A DNA stretch of 64,000 nucleotides from Curtobacterium pusillum. Its GTDB lineage: Bacteria; Actinomycetota; Actinomycetes; Actinomycetales; Microbacteriaceae. The stretch covers positions 1 to 64,000 of the forward strand of contig NZ_JABMCE010000073.1 in NCBI RefSeq assembly GCF_013359865.1, given 5' to 3'. Under the pieces are notes generated by a model that ran no database searches, was not told the DNA's origin, and was given only the letters and a program-made list of their open reading frames with translations. Every line of letters starts with the position of its first letter. Position 1 is the first letter of the stretch. The position numbers and the translations under genes were made by a program. Positions 16,627 through 25,197 of the stretch are shown one piece after another.

Positions 16627-16714
16627 TGCCCGAGCCCGTGGTCGTCCTCGTCGGCGGATGGGAGCACCGCCGCGTCGTGGACCCGTACGACGAGCGGCAG
16701 CGGCGGCCGGCGCG

Positions 16715-17077
16715 CTAGTAGCCGCGGAGCTTCTCGAGGTCGCGGCGCTCCCGCTTGCTCGGGCGACCGGCGCCGCGATCGCGGATCGGGACGAAGCCGG
16801 CCTCCTCCCGCGGCAGGCGCGGAGGGGTCTTGTCCTCGAAGTGCTTCGCGGCTTCGGGGGCGCTCGTCCGCTTGAGGATGATCCCGGTGACGACGACGAT
16901 CCGGTCGAACCCGTTCTGCCGGACCCGGACCTCGTCCCCGGGGCCGATCGGCTGCGCCGGCTTGGCACGCTCGCCGTTCACCCGGACGTGGCCGGCCTTG
17001 CACGCGGCGGTCGCGGCGGATCGGGTCTTCGTGATCCGCACCGCCCAGATCCAGCTGTCCACGCGTGCCTTGGCCAT
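16715..17077 (-). CDS. RNA-binding S4-domain protein (Hsp15/RqcP type)
   Basis: A 120-residue protein. The S4 domain is at residues about 1-60: ARVDSWIWAVRITKTRSAATAACKAGHVRVNGE (positions 4-36), with the usual helix-turn then beta-hairpin. A basic tail ends RRDLEKLRGY. Small S4 proteins of this kind bind rRNA or the 50S-peptidyl-tRNA complex in ribosome rescue (Hsp15, RqcP). The ATG at 17077 follows TAGAGT by 6 bases, favouring a leaderless mRNA; a GTG two codons upstream is less likely. Confidence 0.85.
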   Translation of the reverse strand: MAKARVDSWIWAVRITKTRSAATAACKAGHVRVNGERAKPAQPIGPGDEVRVRQNGFDRIVVVTGIILKRTSAPEAAKHFEDKTPPRLPREEAGFVPIRDRGAGRPSKRERRDLEKLRGY

Positions 17078-17115
17078 CCCCACACTCTAGGACGGGCCGC
17101 CCGTACGCTGAGGGT

Positions 17116-17379
17116 GTGGAGCAGCAGCGCGGTCAGCAGGACGCGATCGCCCGTGCCCACGCGCTCGGGGTGCTGCGCGATGCGGCGGTCGGGGAACGCC
17201 TGGTCGTGCGGACGCACCACGGCGACGGCGCGCAGGACGCCCTCGGGGTGCTCGTCGCGCGGACACCGGCGACCGTGACGATCGACACGCGCCGAGGCCC
17301 CGTCGAGCTCGCGCTCGCCGACGTTGTCGCCGCGAAGCCGGTACCGCCTCCGCCGTCCCCGAGGCCGTCACGCCGCTGA
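17116..17379 (+). CDS. Small SH3-like protein (Rv0428c N-terminal domain type)
   Basis: An 87-residue protein starting at GTG. Residues about 22-75 (VGERLVVRTH, GVLVARTPATVTIDTRRG, ELALADVVAAKPVP) resemble the SH3-like N-terminal domain of actinobacterial Rv0428c-type GNAT proteins. The acetyltransferase part is absent, and the protein ends in a Pro/Ser/Arg tail. A role in a transcript-linked acetyltransferase complex is only a guess. TACGCT lies 6 bases before the start, as for leaderless mRNAs. Divergent from the S4 gene with a 38-bp gap. Confidence 0.6.
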   Translation: MEQQRGQQDAIARAHALGVLRDAAVGERLVVRTHHGDGAQDALGVLVARTPATVTIDTRRGPVELALADVVAAKPVPPPPSPRPSRR

Positions 17380-17507
17380 CCCCGCTGACCGCCGCTGACC
17401 CGCACCGAGCGAGCCCGAGCGCCCCGAGCGCGCCCGAGCGATGCGAACCGATCGACCCCGGCGAGCCGCCACGCCCGACGCCGGACCCCGGACGTAGCCT
17501 TTCGACC

Positions 17508-18665
17508 ATGGCCGTCCCCGTCCCGCTCGGCACCGAGGACCGCACCGCCCGCCTGACCCTCCGCCGCCCCGACGCGTGGCGCCGCGAGGACTCGGCCCAG
17601 GCGGACCTGCGCGTCACCGGCGACGACGTCGTGCTCACCGTCCGCTCCCGCCCGAGCGACCGGACCATCGCCGAGGAGCACACCAGCCTGCTCGAACGGC
17701 TCCCCGGGTCCGTCGAGGGCCTCCGGCTCATCGGCTGCGACCCGTGGACCACCGCAGGAGCGCCGGCACGCCTGGTCGAGTACGTCCGCCCCGACGACCA
17801 CGGCGACGTCGCGGGAGCACACCTGCTCTTCGTCACCGGGCGGCACCGCGTCGACCTCACCATCGAGCGGCCCCTCGCCCGCATGCTCGCCACCGACGAC
17901 CTCGTCTTCGCCGTGCTCGACACGGTCCGCGCCACCGAACCCGCACCGTCGCGGGTGCAGCGCGACCTCGAGCCCCTGCCGGCAGCCGCCCCGGCGTCCG
18001 ACCTCGAGGGCACCCACATCGGCGCGGAAGCCCTGAACACCCTCCGCAGCCTCGCCGGACGCCGCTGGAACCCCGCCCTGCTCCGCACGCCCGCCGGCCG
18101 GGAACTCATCGAGGCGGGCCTCGTCGGCCGACTCGGCACCCTGCCCGACTCCACCCAGACCCTCCTCAGACCCTGGGAGGGCGATGCCCAGCCCGTCACG
18201 CTGGAACAGCGGCTGCCCGACGGGCGTGCCACGCGCCTCCAGGCCTGGTCGGAGACCGTCGTCGACGGGACGGACGAGGCGGGCGGCGTGGTCGCCGGGC
18301 TGCCGGTCGAGCGCGTGGTCCGGACGATGGCCGGGAGGCTCGGCATCGGTCCGGCATGGACCTTCCCGTTCCGTACGGGGTCGCTCCGGGCGGACCTGCT
18401 CGGTCGGAGGACCTCCGGAGGGGACCCGGCACCCGACCTGCCCGCCGCGATCGCCGAGGCGGACCCGCGGCTCGCACGGTTCTGGGCGGCGCCGTGGACG
18501 GTGTCGTCGCTGCGCCGACCCGGCAAGCCGAACCCGATCGTCATCGTGCACGCCGCGGGGCTCGGCTTCGCTCGCGTCGGACGCACGGAGGCCGGGGAGA
18601 CCGTCTTCACGACGGACTCCCCGGCAAATGTGTACCGCTCGGTGGTGCGGGCGCTGCTGTCCTGA
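17508..18665 (+). CDS. Hypothetical protein, two-part, function unknown
   Basis: A 385-residue soluble protein I do not recognise. The first about 130 residues (VLTVRSRPSDRTIAEEHTS, VEYVRPDDHGDVAGAHLLFV) have alternating strands and look like a DcrB/LpqN-type alpha-beta domain without a signal peptide. The second half carries RSLAGRRWNPALLRTPAGRELIE and a late strand IVIVHAAGLGFARVG. TAGCCT (17495-17500) stands exactly 7 bases before the ATG, so a leaderless transcript is likely. It ends 22 bases from the oppositely oriented protease gene. Confidence 0.6.
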   Translation: MAVPVPLGTEDRTARLTLRRPDAWRREDSAQADLRVTGDDVVLTVRSRPSDRTIAEEHTSLLERLPGSVEGLRLIGCDPWTTAGAPARLVEYVRPDDHGDVAGAHLLFVTGRHRVDLTIERPLARMLATDDLVFAVLDTVRATEPAPSRVQRDLEPLPAAAPASDLEGTHIGAEALNTLRSLAGRRWNPALLRTPAGRELIEAGLVGRLGTLPDSTQTLLRPWEGDAQPVTLEQRLPDGRATRLQAWSETVVDGTDEAGGVVAGLPVERVVRTMAGRLGIGPAWTFPFRTGSLRADLLGRRTSGGDPAPDLPAAIAEADPRLARFWAAPWTVSSLRRPGKPNPIVIVHAAGLGFARVGRTEAGETVFTTDSPANVYRSVVRALLS

Positions 18666-18687
18666 CGGCTGCTGCTCCGCGTTCCCG

Positions 18688-20157
18688 CTAGGCGGCGGGG
18701 CCGGCGGTCAGGGTCACCGTGACCGTCTTCGCCGCACCGGTGCTGTCGGTGTAGCCGACGGTCACCTCGTCGCCGACCGAGTGCGACTGGATCGCCGAGG
18801 TGAGCGCGTCCGAGCTCGCCACGGCCGTGCCGTCGATGCTCGTGATGACGTCGCCCGCCGCGAGCCCCGCGGTCGCCGCACCCGAACCCTCGACCGTGCC
18901 GGCGACCGCGACGCCGCCCGTGGAAGCCGTGCCGCTGACCTCGACCCCGAGGAACGCCGGCAGCCCGATCGTGATCGTCGACGAGGACTCGCCCGCGAGG
19001 ATCTTCTCCGCGATCGACTTCGCCGTGCTGATCGGGATCGCGTACCCGGTGACGTCCGCCGTCCCGGAGGAGGCCGCGGTCGCCATGCCGACGACCTCGC
19101 CCTCGCTGTCCAGCACCGGACCGCCGGAGTCGCCGGAGACGACGTCCGCCGCGATCTCGATGAGACCCTGCAGCGACTCGGTGCCCGTGCCGGACTCGCT
19201 CTGCACCTGGATGTCCTGGTCCGTCGCCGTGACGGTGCCCTCGGCGGCCACGAGGTTGCCCGTGCCCTCCGCGTTGCCGACGTCGGTGACGGTGTCGCCG
19301 GTGCTCGGCTCGCCGTCGTCGTCGAGCGTGACGGTCGACAGCCCGGAGGCGTCCTCGAGCTTCAGCACGGCGACGTCGTCCGTGGCGTCCGTCCCGACGA
19401 CGTCCGCCTTGTACTCCTTGCCGGTGGTCTCGTCGGTGACGGTGATGCTCGTCGCGCCCTCGATGACGTGGTTGTTCGTGAGGATGGTGCCGTTCGAGCT
19501 GAGGACCATGCCGGTGCCGGCGGCCTGCGAGGACTCGTCGTAGTTCAGCACGGTGTTGATCGTCACGACGCCCTTCTTCTGCGCGGTCGTCGCTGCCGTC
19601 GCCGCGGACTCGGTGCTCGTGCCGCTGCTGCCGCTCGAGCCCGTACCGTCGCCCGGCACCGTGAACCCGTTCGTGCCGCTGCCGGTGCCGGTGCCGCTGC
19701 CGCTGTCCGTCCCGGAACCCGTATCGGGCGTCGTCGTGCTGCCCTGCGACTGGCTCGAGGTGGTCGTCGTGCTCTGCGAGGAGAGGCCGAGCGCGGTCCC
19801 GCCGGCGGCGCCGACGATCGCGAGCGCGGCGATGCCGGAGCCGATCATCAGCCCGAGGCGCCGGGGACGCTTCGTGCCGTGGTTCGCCGCGGCCGCACCG
19901 TGCGCCCAGCCGTGCTGGAAGCCGGGGAGCGCCGGGCTGCCGATCAGGAACGGCCCACGGCCGTCGGGCGCGTAGGCGTAGGGGCCGGAGCCGTCCGGGC
20001 CGTACAGGTAGGGGCCGCTGCCGTCGAACGCGTACGCCGAGCGGAGCGTGGACGGGTCGGCGTGCGGCGCCTCCCACGTCGCCCCTCCCTGCGGCTGCGC
20101 AGCGTCGGTGCGGGCGGTGCCGTTCTCGTCGGCGGCGGGGTTCGGGGTCTCGTTCAT
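18688..20157 (-). CDS. S1C serine protease, HtrA/DegP type, with PDZ domain
   Basis: A 489-residue membrane-anchored protease. The cytoplasmic N-terminus (about 125 residues) is acidic then Gly/Tyr-rich; one transmembrane segment follows near 130-150 (IGSGIAALAIVGAAGGTAL). After a Ser/Thr/Gly linker comes the trypsin-like domain with the triad visible: His in TNNHVIEG, Asp in DATDDVAVLKL, Ser in SGDSGGPVLDSEGEVVG. A single PDZ domain (about 395-485) closes the protein. Acts outside the membrane on misfolded or regulatory substrates. GGAGAG lies 6 bases before the ATG. Confidence 0.92.
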   Translation of the reverse strand: MNETPNPAADENGTARTDAAQPQGGATWEAPHADPSTLRSAYAFDGSGPYLYGPDGSGPYAYAPDGRGPFLIGSPALPGFQHGWAHGAAAANHGTKRPRRLGLMIGSGIAALAIVGAAGGTALGLSSQSTTTTSSQSQGSTTTPDTGSGTDSGSGTGTGSGTNGFTVPGDGTGSSGSSGTSTESAATAATTAQKKGVVTINTVLNYDESSQAAGTGMVLSSNGTILTNNHVIEGATSITVTDETTGKEYKADVVGTDATDDVAVLKLEDASGLSTVTLDDDGEPSTGDTVTDVGNAEGTGNLVAAEGTVTATDQDIQVQSESGTGTESLQGLIEIAADVVSGDSGGPVLDSEGEVVGMATAASSGTADVTGYAIPISTAKSIAEKILAGESSSTITIGLPAFLGVEVSGTASTGGVAVAGTVEGSGAATAGLAAGDVITSIDGTAVASSDALTSAIQSHSVGDEVTVGYTDSTGAAKTVTVTLTAGPAA

Positions 20158-20296
20158 CGGTGCTCTCCGGTCGTCCCTCGACGACCCGGTCGGGCGTCGA
20201 TGGATCCCAGTACAGGACCCGTTCCCATGACGAACCTATGAGCGGCCCCTGCGGTCGCTCACGGCTTGCTCGGGGGTCACCGAACGAGCGCGTCCG

Positions 20297-20315
20297 TTAG
20301 GGTTGCCTTACTTCC
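20297..20315 (+). promoter_or_regulatory. Candidate DtxR/IdeR iron box
   Basis: TTAGGGTTGCCTTACTTCC, immediately upstream of the first FecCD permease, matches 12-13 of 19 positions of the DtxR/IdeR consensus (TTAGGTTAGSCTAACCTAA). It overlaps the likely -10 (TTAGGGT). Iron-loaded regulator would block transcription. Confidence 0.55.
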
Positions 20316-20316
20316 C

Positions 20317-21351
20317 ATGCGCTCCTCGTCGCCCACACCTCCAGCACCCAGCTCCGTGTCCCGCCTCGTCGGCGCGACCGTGCTGGCCGTGGTCGTCCTC
20401 GCCGTCGCGGTCGCCCTCTCCGTCGCCTTCGGGTCCCGTCCGATCCCGCTCGGCACCGTGCTCGACACCGTCCTGCACCCCGGACGGCACGACGAGATCG
20501 GGCTCATCGTCCTCGGGAACCGCGTGCCCCGCACCGTCGTCGGACTCCTCGCCGGATCGGCCCTCGGCGTCGCCGGCGCTGTCATGCAGGGCGTCACCCG
20601 GAACCCGCTCGCGGACCCCAGCGTGCTCGGCATCAACTCCGGAGCCGCACTCGCCGTGGTCGCCGGGATCGCCCTGTTCGGCGTCAGCGGCACTGCGGCG
20701 TACCTGCCCTTCGCCTTCGTCGGCGCCGCACTCGCCGCACTCCTCGTGTACGGCATCGCGGCGGTCGCCCGCCGTGGGCTCTCACCCGTCGGACTCGCCC
20801 TGTCCGGAGCCGTCGTCGCCGCCGCGCTGTCGTCGATCACCACCGCCGTGCTCGTCACCAGCCAGAGCCTCCTCGACCAGCTGCGGTTCTGGCAGGTCGG
20901 GGCGCTCGCCGGCAAGGACCTCGGCACCGCTGGGGTGATCGCGATCCCGGTCCTGGCCGGACTCGTGGTCGCGTTCGCCCTGGGACGCTCGCTCAACACC
21001 CTGGCGCTCGGCGACGAACTCGCCGCCTCGCTCGGGCAGCGGGTGGTGCTCGTGCGGGCCGTCGGGGGACTCGTCACCGTGCTGCTCGCCGGGTCGGCCG
21101 TCGCCGCTGCGGGACCGATCGCGTTCATCGGGCTCGCCGTCCCGCACGCCGTCCGCCGCCTGAGCGGGCCGGACCACCGGTGGACGATCCTGCTCTCGGC
21201 CATCGTCGCGCCCGCCCTGCTGCTCGTCGCCGACGTCATCGGCCGCGTGGTGGCGTACCCGGGGGAGTTGCAGGTCGGCATCGTGACGGCGCTCATCGGC
21301 GCTCCGGTGTTCATCTGGCTCGTGCGATCTCGGGCGGTGAAGGGCCTGTGA
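20317..21351 (+). CDS. FecCD-type iron-siderophore ABC permease, subunit 1
   Basis: A 344-residue polytopic membrane protein with about ten hydrophobic helices. Family marks are VMQGVTRNPLADPSVLGINSGAALAVV (about residues 88-114), the later GPIAFIGLAVPHAVRRLSGPDHR (about 266-288, the coupling region to the ATPase) and a C-terminal VTALIGAPVFIWL. It forms the transport channel for ferric siderophores with a partner permease. The ATG at 20317 is preferred, next to the iron box. The stop overlaps the GTG of the second permease. Confidence 0.93.
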   Translation: MRSSSPTPPAPSSVSRLVGATVLAVVVLAVAVALSVAFGSRPIPLGTVLDTVLHPGRHDEIGLIVLGNRVPRTVVGLLAGSALGVAGAVMQGVTRNPLADPSVLGINSGAALAVVAGIALFGVSGTAAYLPFAFVGAALAALLVYGIAAVARRGLSPVGLALSGAVVAAALSSITTAVLVTSQSLLDQLRFWQVGALAGKDLGTAGVIAIPVLAGLVVAFALGRSLNTLALGDELAASLGQRVVLVRAVGGLVTVLLAGSAVAAAGPIAFIGLAVPHAVRRLSGPDHRWTILLSAIVAPALLLVADVIGRVVAYPGELQVGIVTALIGAPVFIWLVRSRAVKGL

Positions 21352-22343
21352 GCGGCGTGCACCTGACCGCCGTCCGCCGCGAGCTCGTGGTCCTCGGCGC
21401 CGTCCTCGTGCTGCTCGTCGCGCTCGTGCTCGTCGGGCTCGGTGTCGGCGAGATCCCGCTCTCGCCCGTCCAGGTCGCCGGTGCCCTCGTCGGACACGGC
21501 GACGCGGTCTCGGACTTCGTCATCGGGCAGCTCCGCGGGCCGCGGGTGTTCGGCGCGATCCTGGTCGGGGCCTCCCTGGCGGTCGCCGGCGGCATCGTCC
21601 AGAGCGTCGTCCGGAACCCGATCGCCAGTCCGGACGTCATCGGCATCACCTCGGGGGCGAGCGCTTCCGGGCTGACCGCCATCGTGCTGTTCGGTGCCAG
21701 CGGCGGAACGCTGTTCGCCGTCGTGCTCGTCGGCGCGGTCGTGGTGTCGCTCGTCATCGCGGGACTCGCGTGGCGCCGGGGCATCACCGGCAACCGCGTC
21801 GTCCTCGTCGGCATCGGCGTCGCGGCGATCTGCCTGAGCATCACCGGGTGGATGCTCACGAGCGGCACCGTCACCCAGGCGGGCACCGCGCTCCTCTGGC
21901 TGTCCGGCAGCCTCAACGCCGTCGACCGGAACCTCGTCGGGGTGCTCGCGGTGGCGTTCGTCGTGCTCATGGCGCTGGCGCTCGTGCAGTCGCCGCGGCT
22001 CACCGTGCTGACGCTCGGCGACGACGTGGCCTCGGCCCTGGGGCTCCGGCCGAACCGGGCGAAGGTGCTGCTCCTGCTCACGGCGGTGTGCCTGACGGCG
22101 GCGGCCGTGGCGACCGCGGGTCCGGTGTCGTTCGTCGCGCTCATGGCGGCGCCGATCGCCCGTCGGCTCGTCGGGGGAGGGCGCGTCGCACTCGGCCCGA
22201 CCGCGGCCGTCGGTGCGGCGATCACGCTCGCGAGCGACCTCGTCGCGCAGTTCGCCCTCCCGGGGAACGCGCTGCCGGTCGGTGTCGTCACGGGGGTCAT
22301 CGGCGCGCCGTACCTGCTCTGGCTGCTCGCTCGCGGCCGCTGA
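21348..22343 (+). CDS. FecCD-type iron-siderophore ABC permease, subunit 2
   Basis: A 331-residue FecCD permease, paralogous to the preceding gene. It shows GGIVQSVVRNPIASPDVIGITSGASASG (residues 80-107) and GPVSFVALMAAPIARRLVGGGR near residue 258. The GTG start overlaps the previous stop (GTGA), so a heterodimeric channel is expected. No ATP-binding or siderophore-binding protein gene follows; the next 412 bp hold repeats and the promoter of a glycosyltransferase. The pair must borrow these subunits from elsewhere, or the locus is eroded. Confidence 0.93.
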   Translation: MSGVHLTAVRRELVVLGAVLVLLVALVLVGLGVGEIPLSPVQVAGALVGHGDAVSDFVIGQLRGPRVFGAILVGASLAVAGGIVQSVVRNPIASPDVIGITSGASASGLTAIVLFGASGGTLFAVVLVGAVVVSLVIAGLAWRRGITGNRVVLVGIGVAAICLSITGWMLTSGTVTQAGTALLWLSGSLNAVDRNLVGVLAVAFVVLMALALVQSPRLTVLTLGDDVASALGLRPNRAKVLLLLTAVCLTAAAVATAGPVSFVALMAAPIARRLVGGGRVALGPTAAVGAAITLASDLVAQFALPGNALPVGVVTGVIGAPYLLWLLARGR

Positions 22344-22755
22344 GCGGCACCCCCCCCCGCGCCCCGCGCCCCGCCCTTCCCGAGGTTCCGAAATCGCGGC
22401 ATCTCGGGGGCCGCATCGAGCAGTGAGCGGAACCTCGGCGGACGTGAGCGGCGTGTTCGGGAACCCCGACGACGGAGCCGAGCCGCGCCTCCAGTCCGAC
22501 CGGCGGATCGGCGGACCGGCGGACGGGCAGAACGCCCGGACCACCCGCACGACCGGGGCCGCGGGGCCGGCAGCGACACGCGTCAATGGTGCACCACGCA
22601 ACATCTTGCGGTTTTCCGCACGGCACGCCCAAAACCCCCCGTCCAGGTGTCTGCACCGCTCGTTCTGTCCCCATACGGTCATGGACGACCGCACGGACTC
22701 CCCAACCGCGCACCGACCCGATGGAGCGCTGGTCCGTACGGAACGAAGGACTGTC
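22344..22755. other. Intergenic region with inverted repeat and type A half-site
   Basis: No gene seen. It holds a C-rich run (22350s), a 59-bp inverted repeat with perfect 11-bp arms CCGAGGTTCCG (22380-22390) and CGGAACCTCGG (22428-22438), a type A half-site (22481-22497), short GGCGGA repeats, and, nearer the next gene, probable promoter sequence with CATACGGT about 85 bases before the start. Confidence 0.6.
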
Positions 22756-25197
22756 ATGCCCGATCTGCATGACGGCGCTCCCGCGCGCCGTCGCCAGTGG
22801 GGTTCCGAGCGTCGTACCCGCCCGCTCGACACCCTGCACGAACGCCCCTCCGAGCGGAAGCTCGTCTCCGGCCGCATCGCGATCATCCTCACGATCGCGT
22901 TCTGGCTGGCCTACGTCGTCTACACCGTGATCCGCCAGTTCCTCGACTACGGCACCGAGAGCTTCCGGTTCACCACCGAGGCCGTCTCGTACCTCGTGGT
23001 CGTCACGTTCCTCACCTTCTCCGCGCTCATGCACCTCGTGGCGCGTCAGGGTGCGATGGAGCGGTTCGCGACGCACGTCCGGGTCCCGCGCGCCGAGCTC
23101 GACCGGCACTTCGCCGAGGGGCACGAGTCGCCGATGACGGTCCTCGTGCCGAGCTACGCCGAGGAGCCCGACGTCGTCGCCACCACGCTGTGGTCGGCCG
23201 CGCTGCAGGAGTACCCCTCGCTGCGCGTCGTGCTGCTCATCGACGACAACCCGTTCCCGACCGACCCGGAGACCCTCGAGAAGCTCGAGCGGACCCGCGC
23301 GGTCGCCAGGACGATCCAGAACCAGCTCGCCGCGCCGTCGCAGCGGTTCCAGGAGGCCCTGCTCTCCGCCGAGGTCGAGGCCGAGGCCGCACCGTTCGCG
23401 AGCGTCGACGGGCTGCGCAACCTCGTCGAGCACCACCGCTGGGCCGACGCCTGGCTCCGCCGCCACGCCCGCGAGCACGAGGTCCTCGACCACGTCGACC
23501 ACTTCTTCCACGACCAGGTCCTGATCGGCCTCGCGGACGAGTTCCGCCTGACCTCCGAGGCACTCGAGGCCGCGATCGTGGACGCCGTCGACGCGGGGGA
23601 GTCCTTCAGCGAGATCACGTCGGCGCGGGCGCTCGAACTGCAGCGCCGTCTGGCCTGGACCTTCACGGCCGAGATCACGACCTTCGAGCGGAAGCGCTAC
23701 GCGAACCTGTCGGACGAGGCGAACAAGGCCATGAACCTCAACGCGTACATCGGCCTGCTGGGCGGCTCGTACGCGTTCGAGGAGACCGCGTCCGGCACGA
23801 TCCTGCGCACGGTCAGCGACCCGTCGACCGCGGATCTGGTCGTCTCCGCGTCGGACTACATCCTGACGCTCGACGCCGACTCGGTGCTGCTGCGCGACTA
23901 CTGCCTGCGCCTGGTCTACTTCCTCGAGCAGCCGGAGAACGCCCGGGTCGCCGTGACCCAGACCCCGTACTCGTCGTTCCGCGGCGCGGCCACCCGCATC
24001 GAGCGGCTCGCGGGTGCCACCACCGACATCCAGCACATCCTCCACCAGGGCATGTCCCGTCACAACGCCACCTTCTGGGTCGGTGCGAACGCGGTCATCC
24101 GCACCCGGGCGCTCCGTGACATCGAGGAGGTCGAGACCGTCGGCGGCTTCGAGGTGAAGCGCTACGTGCAGGACCGCACGGTCATCGAGGACACCGAGTC
24201 GAGCGTCGACCTCGGCATGCACGGCTGGACGCTCGTGAACTACCCGGAGCGCCTCTCCTACAGTGCGACGCCGCCGGACTTCGGTTCGCTCATCGTCCAG
24301 CGCCGCCGCTGGGCCAACGGTGGACTGCTCATCCTGCCGAAGTACATCCGCCAGGTCCGCGAGCGTCGTGCCCGCGGCGAGCGGGTCGGCATCGTCGAGA
24401 TGTCCCTGCGCGTCAACTACATGGCGTCCATCGCCTGGGCGTCGTTCGGCCTCATCTTCCTGCTGGCCTACCCGTACGACTCCAGGCTCCTCAGCCCGAT
24501 GGTGCTCCTCGCCGCCCTGCCCTACTTCTGGCTGCTCTCGAGCGACCTGAAGTACTGCGGCTACAAGCGCACCGACGTGTTCCGCATCTACGGGTTCAAC
24601 CTCATCCTGATGCCCGTCAACGTCGCCGGCGTGCTGAAGAGCATCCAGCAGGCACTCACGGCGAAGAAGATCCCGTTCGCCCGCACGCCGAAGGTCCGGG
24701 ACCGCACCGCCTCGCCGGCGCTGTACGTCCTCGCGCCGTACGCGATGGTCGTCTTCTCGGTGTTCACCTTCGTCCGTGACTTCGGGGCGCAGAACTGGGG
24801 CAACGCCGTGTTCGCGGCGTTCAACGCCCTGCTCGCGATGTACGCGATCGTCGCCTACATCGGGATCTGGAACTCGGTGGTCGACGTCTGGCTCTGGGCC
24901 ACGAAGTGGATGTACTACGACCCGGCGGCACGCAGCGCACGCAACGCTTCGCGGACGCAGGCGCGCGCTGATCGCAAGCGCGCCCGCAACGGACTCCTGC
25001 CCGAGCCGGAGCCGGCCACCGAGGACTGGCGTGCCGTCCTCTACTTCGGCGACCGCGGCAAGACGATGCCGGTGCGGCACGGCGCCGACGTCGTCGGAGC
25101 CGGGAACACGCCCGGGGCCGTCGGCGGCCGCGGTTCCCAACACGCGACGAACACCGAGCAGCACCCGAACACCACCGACGAGCGGAGCGCCGCCTGA
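22756..25197 (+). CDS. Processive family 2 glycosyltransferase (membrane polysaccharide synthase)
   Basis: An 813-residue membrane glycosyltransferase. Two N-terminal helices (about 38-60 and 70-95) precede a GT2 domain. Catalytic motifs are intact: D-x-D in LTLDADSVL (D373, D375), TED in VIEDTESS, and Q-x-x-R-W (Q515-W519). At least four C-terminal helices follow, as in cellulose, chitin or hyaluronan synthases. A helix-rich insert of about 150 residues lies between the first Rossmann strands and the nucleotide-binding part (about 180-320). GAAGGA lies before the ATG. Its stop overlaps the ATG of a secreted GH18 hydrolase, so synthesis and trimming of one polymer are likely coupled. Confidence 0.88.
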   Translation: MPDLHDGAPARRRQWGSERRTRPLDTLHERPSERKLVSGRIAIILTIAFWLAYVVYTVIRQFLDYGTESFRFTTEAVSYLVVVTFLTFSALMHLVARQGAMERFATHVRVPRAELDRHFAEGHESPMTVLVPSYAEEPDVVATTLWSAALQEYPSLRVVLLIDDNPFPTDPETLEKLERTRAVARTIQNQLAAPSQRFQEALLSAEVEAEAAPFASVDGLRNLVEHHRWADAWLRRHAREHEVLDHVDHFFHDQVLIGLADEFRLTSEALEAAIVDAVDAGESFSEITSARALELQRRLAWTFTAEITTFERKRYANLSDEANKAMNLNAYIGLLGGSYAFEETASGTILRTVSDPSTADLVVSASDYILTLDADSVLLRDYCLRLVYFLEQPENARVAVTQTPYSSFRGAATRIERLAGATTDIQHILHQGMSRHNATFWVGANAVIRTRALRDIEEVETVGGFEVKRYVQDRTVIEDTESSVDLGMHGWTLVNYPERLSYSATPPDFGSLIVQRRRWANGGLLILPKYIRQVRERRARGERVGIVEMSLRVNYMASIAWASFGLIFLLAYPYDSRLLSPMVLLAALPYFWLLSSDLKYCGYKRTDVFRIYGFNLILMPVNVAGVLKSIQQALTAKKIPFARTPKVRDRTASPALYVLAPYAMVVFSVFTFVRDFGAQNWGNAVFAAFNALLAMYAIVAYIGIWNSVVDVWLWATKWMYYDPAARSARNASRTQARADRKRARNGLLPEPEPATEDWRAVLYFGDRGKTMPVRHGADVVGAGNTPGAVGGRGSQHATNTEQHPNTTDERSAA

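Noticed and set aside
16626-16718. 30-codon ORF starting in the stop of the J-domain gene (TGATG)
   Set aside because: Too short, no recognisable motif, and its end overlaps the S4-protein gene on the other strand; coupling alone is not enough to call it.
20277-22892. An 871-codon minus-strand frame across the FecCD genes
   Set aside because: Low-complexity Arg/Asp/Pro antisense reading of clear permease genes; it also crosses non-coding repeats.
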